From: Runella rosea | GTDB taxonomy: Bacteria > Bacteroidota > Bacteroidia > Cytophagales > Spirosomataceae | Reading direction: 5' to 3' | NCBI RefSeq assembly: GCF_003325355.1 | Contig: NZ_CP030850.1 | Location: 3,968,001 to 4,032,000, forward strand | DNA length: 64,000 bases | Shown here: positions 44,997 to 52,185 of the stretch, one piece after another | Layout: each line of letters opens with the position of its first letter | How positions within the stretch are numbered: the first letter of the stretch is position 1 | The notes under the pieces: generated by a model | What the model was told of the DNA's origin: nothing | Database searches by the model: none | Seen by the model: the letters and a program-made list of their open reading frames with translations, nothing else | Position numbers and translations under genes: made by a program

Positions 44997-46943
44997 CTAA
45001 AAATGCCAGCGCACAAATGCTTCCATGGCTTCATACTCCGCTAAGCCCAGTTGGTCATAGAGAAGCGCCGTACCGCTGTTGCGCTCTTCGGCACGCTGCC
45101 AAAATTCACGAGAGTCTTCTCCCTGAAACACCACGCCGTCTTTCTGCGATTGGTGTTTGAAAATTCCGTAGCGTTTTTTGACAACCTGATCAGGGCTCAT
45201 CGGAACCGCCATTTCGATTTCGTGAATATCCCACTCCGCCCAGGCACCGCGATACAGCCATACCCAGCAGTCTTTCATAAAGTTTTTGTGCTTGAGCTGC
45301 TTCAACGCCGCCTCGATGGCATCCCAACACACTTTATGCGTACCATGCGGGTCGGCAAAATCGCCAGCTGCATAGATTTGGTGCGGTTTTACTTCTTCAA
45401 TCAAATCGGCAATAATTTTGACATCGGCTTCACTAATGCCTTTTTTCTGAATCGTTCCTGTTTCGTAGAACGGCATGTCAAGGAAATGAAAATGTTCGGT
45501 TCCTACAAAACGGCAGGTAGCTTTGGCTTCTCCACGACGAATCAATCCTTTTACGTATCGAACTTCGGAGGTGTCAATTTCGCTGTCTTTTTTCTGCTTC
45601 AAAAAGGCCTTGGCATCGTTAAATATCTGCATCGCTGCCTGACTTTCAATTCCAAATTTGTGGTTGTAATCTACCACAAAATCAATGAAACGAAACGCCT
45701 CATCATCGGCTACGGCAATATTTCCCGAGGTTTGGTAGGCTACGTGCACTTCATGACCCTGATCAACCAATCGCTGAAAAGTACCTCCCATCGAAATAAT
45801 ATCATCGTCAGGGTGCGGGCTGAAAATAATAACCCGTTTTTTGGCAGGAAGTGCCCGTTCAGGACGGTGGGTATCATCGGCATTGGGTTTGCCACCCGGC
45901 CATCCCGTAATGGTATGTTGTAATTGGTTGAAAACGTTAATGTTAATATCATAGGCAGAACCATGAGCGGCCAGCATATCGCTCATCCCGTTGTCGTTGT
46001 AATCTTTGGTAGTGAGCTTAAGGATAGGCTTTTGTAGCGTAAATGACAAGTGAGTTACGGCCTTCTTGATCATTGAGTTATCCCACTCTACGGTATCAAC
46101 CAACCACGGCGTTTTTACACGTGTCAGGTCATTGGCCGCTCTTTCGTCCACAAAGAAGGCCACATTAGGATGGGCCTGCAAATATGAAGCGGGTACCAAT
46201 TCCGTTACTGGGCCTTCGACTGCGGCCTTAATCATAGGTGCTTTGCGCTCACCCCATGCCAACAATACCACTCTTTTGGCATTGATAATGGAGGCGACCC
46301 CCATGGTAATGGCCTTTTTGGGCACTTGGTGCAATCCACCGAATTCCATGGCCGCTGCCGCACGAGTCGAGTGGTCGAGCGTCATCAAACGGGTGCGGGA
46401 ATTGATTAATGAACCCGGTTCGTTAAAACCGATGTGCCCATTTCCTCCAATCCCAAGCAACTGAAAATCAATACCTCCCATGGCGTTGATTTTGTTGTCA
46501 TAGCGATGGGCAAAATCAGCAATCATGGTTGGTGGAACGGTGCCATCGGGGATGAAATAATTCTCCTGCGGAATATCCACGTGGTCAAAAAGTTGCTCTC
46601 GCATGAAGCGAACATAACTGTGAATGGAATCCGGCTGCATGGGATAATACTCGTCTAAGTTGAACGAAATTACGTTCTTAAAACTTAGCCCTTCTTCCCG
46701 GTGCATTTTGATGAGCTGCGCATAAACCGTTTTGGGCGACGAGCCCGTTGCCAGTCCTAACACGCAGGGTTTCCCTTCTTTTTGCTTGCTGCGAATCAAA
46801 TCAGCAATCTCTTTTGCCACCGCCGCAGATGCGTCTTTGGCATTAGCGTATATCTGCGTTGGAATCTTTTCGTAGGTAATGGCTTGACCTACAATACCGC
46901 TGTTGGCGGTTTGGGCTTGAATCATTAAAGGTTCAGTAATCAT
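44997..46943 (-). CDS. nagB: Glucosamine-6-phosphate deaminase fused to a PIG-L-type domain
   Basis: 648 residues from the ATG at 46943; the frame continues two codons to a TTG that is not needed. NagB domain (~20-280): ATGSSPKTVY phosphate loop, FNLDEYYP with the catalytic Asp/Glu (96-98), and GNGHIGFNEPG (167-177) with catalytic His and Glu. It converts glucosamine-6-phosphate to fructose-6-phosphate and ammonia. After a linker, residues ~365-640 form a PIG-L domain: IIFSPHPDDDIISMGG (HPDDD at 377-381) and DPHGTHKVCWDAI. The DDD and HxxH pattern suggests an intact zinc site. NagB proteins of ~260 residues lack this half; the fusion is known in Bacteroidota, with no reaction assigned to the second domain. 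Cytoplasmic. Confidence 0.93.
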   Translation of the reverse strand: MITEPLMIQAQTANSGIVGQAITYEKIPTQIYANAKDASAAVAKEIADLIRSKQKEGKPCVLGLATGSSPKTVYAQLIKMHREEGLSFKNVISFNLDEYYPMQPDSIHSYVRFMREQLFDHVDIPQENYFIPDGTVPPTMIADFAHRYDNKINAMGGIDFQLLGIGGNGHIGFNEPGSLINSRTRLMTLDHSTRAAAAMEFGGLHQVPKKAITMGVASIINAKRVVLLAWGERKAPMIKAAVEGPVTELVPASYLQAHPNVAFFVDERAANDLTRVKTPWLVDTVEWDNSMIKKAVTHLSFTLQKPILKLTTKDYNDNGMSDMLAAHGSAYDININVFNQLQHTITGWPGGKPNADDTHRPERALPAKKRVIIFSPHPDDDIISMGGTFQRLVDQGHEVHVAYQTSGNIAVADDEAFRFIDFVVDYNHKFGIESQAAMQIFNDAKAFLKQKKDSEIDTSEVRYVKGLIRRGEAKATCRFVGTEHFHFLDMPFYETGTIQKKGISEADVKIIADLIEEVKPHQIYAAGDFADPHGTHKVCWDAIEAALKQLKHKNFMKDCWVWLYRGAWAEWDIHEIEMAVPMSPDQVVKKRYGIFKHQSQKDGVVFQGEDSREFWQRAEERNSGTALLYDQLGLAEYEAMEAFVRWHF

Positions 46944-46971
46944 GATCAAGAAAAAATGTGATTTTTGCGTC

Positions 46972-46979
46972 CAAAGGTA
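46972..46979 (-). promoter_or_regulatory. -7 promoter element for nagB
   Basis: Minus-strand TACCTTTG is an exact TAnnTTTG, 29 bp upstream of the ATG at 46943. The expected -33 position holds CTCG rather than TTTG, so the promoter is likely weak or activated. Confidence 0.5.
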
Positions 46980-47021
46980 GCTACTTGTAAGATAATTAGC
47001 GAGTTAAATTAATAAAAAAAT

Positions 47022-47771
47022 TTAAAAATTAACTTTTTCTTCACCTAACCGTCTGATTAACCCCTTAATATTCGCCTCGTTTGTATAGATAATTTCGTGT
47101 TCATCGGTTGGTAAAACAGAGGCCATACTTACCCCTGATTTGTGATAAGTCATTGCTCCTTGTCTGACAGCTTTACCTGTTAAATGTAAAGCATTTGCTC
47201 CTGTCTTAGCTAAAAGTACAGCATTGTCGGCATTTACGCCACTCCCCGCCATTATTTCTATTCTTCCGCTTGATTTTTCTACGAGTTGAGCGATTAACTC
47301 CTTGCCTTCTATCGCCAAATTTTGTTGACCCGAAGTCAATATACGCTCGGCCCCCGTTTCAATAATCGCCTCTAATGCCTCCAAAGGATCGGAAGCCACA
47401 TCAAAAGCCCGGTGAAAAGTTACGCCCATGGGCTTAGCCAAGGCAACCAATGCTTTTGTTTGTTCAATATCTACTTGTCCGTTGGGCTTTAACAATCCAA
47501 ACACTACACCGTCGGCGCCGCTTTTTTTGGCAGCTAGGATATCCATTCGCATTACTTCAAGCTCTTCTTCATCATAACAAAAATCTCCCCCACGCGGACG
47601 AATCATGACGTAAAGTTGAATGGAAAGCACAGACCGAGCCCGTTGAATCAGCCCATAGCTTGGCGTGGTTCCGCCCTCATATAGGCCTCCACACAACTCT
47701 ACTCGATGCGCCCCCGCTCTTTGGGCGTTTAAACAAGATTCTATCGAAAAAGCACAAACTTCAACTTGCAT
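47022..47771 (-). CDS. cutC: CutC family copper homeostasis protein
   Basis: 249 residues from the ATG at 47771 (MQVEVCAFSIESCLNAQRAG); the frame reaches a TTG two codons earlier. TIM-barrel CutC family: RVELCGGLYEGGTTPSYGLI (25-44), VMIRPRGGDFCYD, GVVFGLLKPNGQVD, VTFHRAFDVASDP and ILTSGQQNLAIEG followed by IMAGSGVNADNA. The name comes from E. coli copper-tolerance work, and the molecular activity of the family remains unproven. It is a single gene with its own -7 element upstream. It shares its strand with nagB but is separated from it by nagB's promoter region, so independent transcription is expected. Confidence 0.93.
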   Translation of the reverse strand: MQVEVCAFSIESCLNAQRAGAHRVELCGGLYEGGTTPSYGLIQRARSVLSIQLYVMIRPRGGDFCYDEEELEVMRMDILAAKKSGADGVVFGLLKPNGQVDIEQTKALVALAKPMGVTFHRAFDVASDPLEALEAIIETGAERILTSGQQNLAIEGKELIAQLVEKSSGRIEIMAGSGVNADNAVLLAKTGANALHLTGKAVRQGAMTYHKSGVSMASVLPTDEHEIIYTNEANIKGLIRRLGEEKVNF

Positions 47772-47806
47772 AAGCAAACGATTAAATTCAGAAATGAGAA
47801 CAAGTT

Positions 47807-47814
47807 CAAAATTA
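47807..47814 (-). promoter_or_regulatory. -7 promoter element for cutC
   Basis: Minus-strand TAATTTTG is an exact TAnnTTTG, 36 bp before the cutC ATG. No TTTG is found 19-21 bp upstream of it. Confidence 0.45.
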
Positions 47815-48016
47815 GAATAACAATTTGACTCTTTTTAGGCCAGAACCAAAGATATTAAATACCCTGCCCAATTGGAATATTTATAGCTCTCCTGTGAAGT
47901 TTAGACATTCCTCTGAAAATCAGCGAAATAATGCATTAGATTTTTAAACCTTTTTTGTCCATTTTTGTCAATACATTTTACCAATACCATCTACTTGAAC
48001 GTTAAAAATTACTCTT

Positions 48017-49399
48017 ATGCCTGTTTGGGATATATCAAACGCTAAACATCTGCTTTCTCGGTGTTTATTTGGCTATTCTCGCAAAGATTTGGAGCAAGCG
48101 TTATCTTATCCAACGCTTGAGGAGTTTGTGGAGAAATCCCTTTTAGCTTCGCTTCCACTCCCCACTCCTCCTGGTGATTGGGTCAACGAAAACCCCGTCG
48201 CCAACAATGGCACCGCCGACGGCGATCGCTATCGAAGTATGACCTATTGGTGGTACAATCAACAACTGGGGGAAAAGCTAAATATGCGCGAAAAAATGGT
48301 GTTGTTTTGGCATAATCATTTTGTTTCAGAGCGTGACAAGGTAAATTTTCCCCAGCACATGTACCGACAAAATACACTTTTTAGGCGCAGTGCATGGGCA
48401 AACTTCAGGCAACTGACCAAAGAAGTCACCATTGACCCTGCCATGCTAATTTATTTGGACGGCCGACTGAGCAGCGGCAACACCCCCAACGAAAACTACG
48501 CTCGTGAATTGATGGAGCTGTTTACGTTAGGAATTGGCAATTATACGGAAACCGACGTAAAACAAGCCGCTTTGGCACTTACTGGTTGGCAGGTGAACGG
48601 TTTAAATGCCACCTTCAACCCCAACCGTTTTTCGAACAATACGAAGACTTTTTTGGGTAAAACAGGCAATTTCACCTACGGCGATATTGTCGACATTATT
48701 TTGGAAAAACCCGAAGCGGCCGAGTTTATATGCCGGAAGCTCTACAAAGAATTCATTTTCTATAAGCCCAACGAAACTTTTGTGAAGCAAATGGCCGATA
48801 TTTTTCGTAAAAACAACTACGAAATCCGTCCAGTCCTATCTTTCATGCTTACCAACGACGAGTTTTATAAAACTGATTACAAAGGCGCAAAAATCAAAAG
48901 CCCCATGGAGACGACCATTGGTATTTTAAAGGCTTTTGACATGACCCCCGCACAAATAAACCCTACCGCCGACTGGGCATATGTATATACGCAATCACAG
49001 GCGCTGCAACAGCAACTCTTTTTGCCTCCGAGCGTTCAGGGATGGGTGGGCCAGCGCGACTGGATTAACTCCACAACGTTTGTTGTAAGAGGAGGTTTTT
49101 CTGACAATGTAGTCAATATGATGGGTAATGCGCGAGCGGTCCAATTCAAAAACATAAGTGCGCCCGTTGATTATGCCCGCTCATACAAAACCTCCGAAGA
49201 TGCGGTAAAATTTGTAGACGAAGTCGTGACGCTCTTTTTACAATTTCCACTCAGTGCGCAGAAAAAAGACGCACTCGTAAGAACACTCCTCGGCGGTACT
49301 ATTTTGGCCAATTGGTCTACTAGCACGCCAGGAGCTGATGTTCAACTCAAAGTTTTTTTTAAAGCTATAATGCGGCTCCCTGAGTTTCAACTTGCCTAG
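48017..49399 (+). CDS. DUF1800 domain-containing protein
   Basis: 460 residues. Characteristic DUF1800 features: N-terminal NAKHLLSRCLFGYSRKDLEQ (8-27), REKMVLFWHNHFVSERDKVN, DGRLSSGNTPNENYARELME followed by LFTLGIGNYTE, and a C-terminal part with FLPPSVQGWVGQRDWIN. The function of DUF1800 is unknown; it almost always pairs with DUF1501, as here with a 24-bp gap. No signal peptide or transmembrane helix is visible, whereas the DUF1501 partner is exported, so the two may act in different compartments or this one leaves by another route. The ATG at 48017 is well placed. No exact -7 element is found upstream. Confidence 0.9.
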   Translation: MPVWDISNAKHLLSRCLFGYSRKDLEQALSYPTLEEFVEKSLLASLPLPTPPGDWVNENPVANNGTADGDRYRSMTYWWYNQQLGEKLNMREKMVLFWHNHFVSERDKVNFPQHMYRQNTLFRRSAWANFRQLTKEVTIDPAMLIYLDGRLSSGNTPNENYARELMELFTLGIGNYTETDVKQAALALTGWQVNGLNATFNPNRFSNNTKTFLGKTGNFTYGDIVDIILEKPEAAEFICRKLYKEFIFYKPNETFVKQMADIFRKNNYEIRPVLSFMLTNDEFYKTDYKGAKIKSPMETTIGILKAFDMTPAQINPTADWAYVYTQSQALQQQLFLPPSVQGWVGQRDWINSTTFVVRGGFSDNVVNMMGNARAVQFKNISAPVDYARSYKTSEDAVKFVDEVVTLFLQFPLSAQKKDALVRTLLGGTILANWSTSTPGADVQLKVFFKAIMRLPEFQLA

Positions 49400-49423
49400 T
49401 TCTTTATCCAAAACGTAAAAAAT

Positions 49424-50974
49424 ATGAACCGTAAAGAGTTTATACAACAACTGAGTCTTATTTCGGGAGGAGTGGCGTTTGGGATGGGAAATATGCCAGT
49501 AAAGGCCTTTGCTCACAATCCTTTTGCCCTTAATCTGGAAGCCACGAATGGCAAAATCTTTGTGCTGGTTCAACTATCTGGCGGCAATGATGGCCTCAAT
49601 ACAGTGGTGCCTTACGAGAATCCGCTTTATTATAACAAGCGCGCAAATATTGCCATAAAAAAAGAAAGCGTACTCCCGCTTACCAGCCAAATGGGGTTAA
49701 ACCCCGCCATGAGCGCGTTGAAAGCGCTGTACGACAATGGGAAAATGAGCATCGTTCAAAATGTAGGGTATCCAAGCCCTAACCGTTCTCATTTTCGTTC
49801 TACCGACATTTGGCTAACCGCGTCTGATGCCAACGAAGTATTGGATGAGGGCTGGGTCGGGCGGTATTTAACCCAACTTTATCCAGGTTTTCCAATTCAG
49901 ATTCCAGACCAGCCCATGGCTATTCAGCTAGGCGCGGTAGAATCACTCCTGATTCAGTCTGATTTAGGATCTACGGGGGTTGTTTTTAATGACCCTAATA
50001 ACTTTTATAATTTAGTAAAAGGTACAAGTGTTGACACAGACCCCATTCCCAATACACTTGCAGGCGAAGAGCTAAAATTTATGCGGCAGATTGCTTCTCA
50101 ATCCGTTGCCTACTCCGACATTATCAAGAAAAAATGGGATAATGCGACCAAAAACGTTACGTCTTTTCCCAATACTAATTTGGGGACACAGTTAAAAATT
50201 GTGGGGGAACTCATTTCGGGCGGATTACAAACGCCTTTTTATTTAACAACCATCGGCGGCTTTGATACTCACGCCAATCAGGTAGTGGCCAACGCAACCA
50301 CCACGGGAACCCACGCTAACCTGCTCAAAACCGTCTCTGAGGCTGTCGCGGCCTTTCAAAAAGACATGACCAAAAGAGGATTAGGCGACAAAGTCGTTGT
50401 CATGACCTTCTCCGAATTTGGCCGCAGAGTAACCCAAAACGGAACCATGGGAACCGACCACGGTTCTGCAGCCCCTTTATTTGTAGTCGGCAATTCAGTA
50501 TTGGGCGGTCTGGTTGGAAAAAATCCCGTTTTAAGTGACGTAGACAACAACGGGGATATTAAATATGAATTTGATTTCCGCCAAGTTTACACCAGTGTAT
50601 TGCAAGACTACCTTGGGGTAGAGCGCGCCATGGCAACGACCATTATGGGCAACAAGGAGTTTAAAACGGTGCCTATTTTCAAACCTGTCCCTGATACAAC
50701 GCTGGCTACCAATCCTGACTTTAATTTAGAACAAAACTTTCCCAATCCATTTACCGACTTAACCAGAATCACCTACACCATCAACAAACAGATGTACATT
50801 AAGCTGGCGCTGTATGATTTGATGGGGAGAGAAATAGAGGTATTGCGCGAAGGTATGGCACAAAACGGCAGTTATACCCTTCCAATAAACGGGCTTCATT
50901 GGACACCGGGCTATTATCTATGTATGTTAAGATGCGATACAGGTCAAAAAGTAATTCGATTGGTAAAAATGTAA
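49424..50974 (+). CDS. DUF1501 domain protein with C-terminal type IX secretion sorting domain
   Basis: 516 residues. An N-terminal export signal (MNRKEFIQQLSLISGGVAFG) resembles DUF1501 leaders but lacks a true twin-arginine pair. The DUF1501 domain (sulfatase/phosphatase-like fold) covers ~40-425: LVQLSGGNDGLNTVVPYENP, SHFRSTDIWLTA, GGFDTHANQV, VVMTFSEFGRRV and GTDHGSAAPLFVVGN. The conserved D/H residues could bind metal; the reaction is unknown. The last ~85 residues (FNLEQNFPNPFTDLTRITYT ... VIRLVKM) are a type A T9SS C-terminal sorting domain, so the protein should cross the outer membrane and be anchored or released there. It is co-transcribed with the DUF1800 gene. Confidence 0.92.
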   Translation: MNRKEFIQQLSLISGGVAFGMGNMPVKAFAHNPFALNLEATNGKIFVLVQLSGGNDGLNTVVPYENPLYYNKRANIAIKKESVLPLTSQMGLNPAMSALKALYDNGKMSIVQNVGYPSPNRSHFRSTDIWLTASDANEVLDEGWVGRYLTQLYPGFPIQIPDQPMAIQLGAVESLLIQSDLGSTGVVFNDPNNFYNLVKGTSVDTDPIPNTLAGEELKFMRQIASQSVAYSDIIKKKWDNATKNVTSFPNTNLGTQLKIVGELISGGLQTPFYLTTIGGFDTHANQVVANATTTGTHANLLKTVSEAVAAFQKDMTKRGLGDKVVVMTFSEFGRRVTQNGTMGTDHGSAAPLFVVGNSVLGGLVGKNPVLSDVDNNGDIKYEFDFRQVYTSVLQDYLGVERAMATTIMGNKEFKTVPIFKPVPDTTLATNPDFNLEQNFPNPFTDLTRITYTINKQMYIKLALYDLMGREIEVLREGMAQNGSYTLPINGLHWTPGYYLCMLRCDTGQKVIRLVKM

Positions 50975-51051
50975 CCTCTCCATCCTTTTCACCGATAGCC
51001 CGTATCAAAATTCTTGCTTTAACTCTCTCTTTTTCATTACATTTATCCTCC

Positions 51052-51098
51052 TTATACCAAATTATCAAATCGAGCGTTAAAAGTTTGGTATAATTTTG
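51052..51098 (+). promoter_or_regulatory. Promoter -7 element within a 10-bp inverted repeat
   Basis: TAATTTTG (51091-51098) is an exact TAnnTTTG, 52 bp before the ATG at 51150. A perfect inverted repeat TTATACCAAA/TTTGGTATAA (51052-51061 and 51084-51093, 22-nt gap) overlaps its left end. No TTTG -33 box is present at 19-21 bp. The repeat may be an operator or a weak transcript-end hairpin of the DUF1501 gene. Confidence 0.5.
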
Positions 51099-51149
51099 GA
51101 GGTTGAATATCATCATATTAAAGAGAAATTGCAGCAGTTAGCTTATATT

Positions 51150-52136
51150 ATGAAAAATTACTTCCCAGCAGCGTTTTTTGCCACCCTGCTGTTTTCTTTC
51201 CAGCTTACTCACGGGCAGTCAACGTCAGAAAAAATTGACAAACGGACCCAAAAGTTACAGGAAAGAAAAGCCAAAGCCGATAGCTTACTTCAAAAAGCAG
51301 GACTTTCAACCGCTGCTCCGAGCGTTGGGGCAACCGTGGGTGGAAAAGCCGTAAAACCCGCCGATGCCGTGGGCTTTTTCACGGAAACGATTCCTGATTT
51401 AGGCCTTAAAATCAAAGAATACCGCAAAGCAGAAAAAGCAAAACGCAAGAAAAAGAAGAAATTCCATACCGATTATGAGGGACTGTCTATTCTTCGCATG
51501 ACCTCCTCAACTGGAAGCGGTGACCGAATTACCCAGATTGAATTTCACGTATTGAAAGAAACCCGTCCACCGCGTCAATATGATGGAGTAGACGTATTTT
51601 GGTACGATTCTCGCAACCGAATTATCTCAAAAGCTGCCATCAAGGACAAAGAATCGGCCCTTATTCTTCACGGCCCTTACAAACGCTATGCATCTGGAGC
51701 CTTGGTCGAAGAAGGTAATTATTACGTTGGCACCAAAGACGGACGCTGGGAAACATACGACGCCAACTACCGCTTACTGGACAAAACAAAATGGTCACGC
51801 GGGTTCCCTGCCGAATCGGTTGTCAGCTATTATGACTCCGCACACACCAAAGTCCTTGAAGTGATTCCTATCCATTATGGAAAAAGAAAAGGGGATTATC
51901 TCAAATATTACGACGGCGGTCAATTGATGGTAAAAGGCCAATACGACAATGACCTTCCCATTGGTACCTGGAATGAATACTACCAATACCGGCGCCAACG
52001 TAAAAAAGTGACGCGTTATCCCCGCTACTGGTACGAAGACGGCGAAGGAATTTTAATCAGTGAATGGGATGATAAGGGAAAACTTATCTACGAACGCCCC
52101 AAGGACCAAATACCCGCCGAAGAATCAGAAAATTAA
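51150..52136 (+). CDS. Secreted YwqK/MORN-like repeat protein
   Basis: 328 residues from the ATG at 51150, which opens a signal peptide (MKNYFPAAFFATLLFSFQLT, then HGQ); an in-frame TTG at 51096 lies inside the promoter and is rejected. A charged, Lys-rich segment (~25-105) is followed by MORN/YwqK-type repeats: HGPYKRYASGALVEEGNYYV, GRWETYDANYRLLDKTKW, GDYLKYYDGGQLMVKGQYD and GTWNEYYQY. Similar proteins are sometimes labelled toxin-antitoxin YwqK family on weak grounds; no toxin gene is nearby. A surface or periplasmic role is likely but not identified. The TonB receptor promoter begins 3 bp past its stop. Confidence 0.85.
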   Translation: MKNYFPAAFFATLLFSFQLTHGQSTSEKIDKRTQKLQERKAKADSLLQKAGLSTAAPSVGATVGGKAVKPADAVGFFTETIPDLGLKIKEYRKAEKAKRKKKKKFHTDYEGLSILRMTSSTGSGDRITQIEFHVLKETRPPRQYDGVDVFWYDSRNRIISKAAIKDKESALILHGPYKRYASGALVEEGNYYVGTKDGRWETYDANYRLLDKTKWSRGFPAESVVSYYDSAHTKVLEVIPIHYGKRKGDYLKYYDGGQLMVKGQYDNDLPIGTWNEYYQYRRQRKKVTRYPRYWYEDGEGILISEWDDKGKLIYERPKDQIPAEESEN

Positions 52137-52138
52137 TA

Positions 52139-52185
52139 TTTGCAACAAAGTTGCATTTAATATACTTTTGTGAAAAATTCACAAA
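52139..52185 (+). promoter_or_regulatory. TonB-receptor promoter with two perfect palindromes
   Basis: TTTG (52139-52142), 20 bp, then TACTTTTG (52163-52170) is a complete Bacteroidota promoter. TGCAAC-AAA-GTTGCA (52141-52155) fills the spacer from the -33 box, and TTTGTGAA-AAA-TTCACAAA (52167-52185) covers the end of the -7 box and the expected start point. Both are perfect and of odd length with an AAA centre. The first resembles a Fur/Zur-type operator in layout (inference). Confidence 0.75.

Noticed and set aside
45051..45923. 290-codon plus-strand open frame opposite nagB
   Set aside because: It lies wholly antisense to a strongly conserved enzyme gene and its translation has no recognisable motif; a coding shadow.
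51150..52136. YwqK-like protein as an antitoxin
   Set aside because: It has a signal peptide and no neighbouring toxin; the label rests only on MORN-like repeats.
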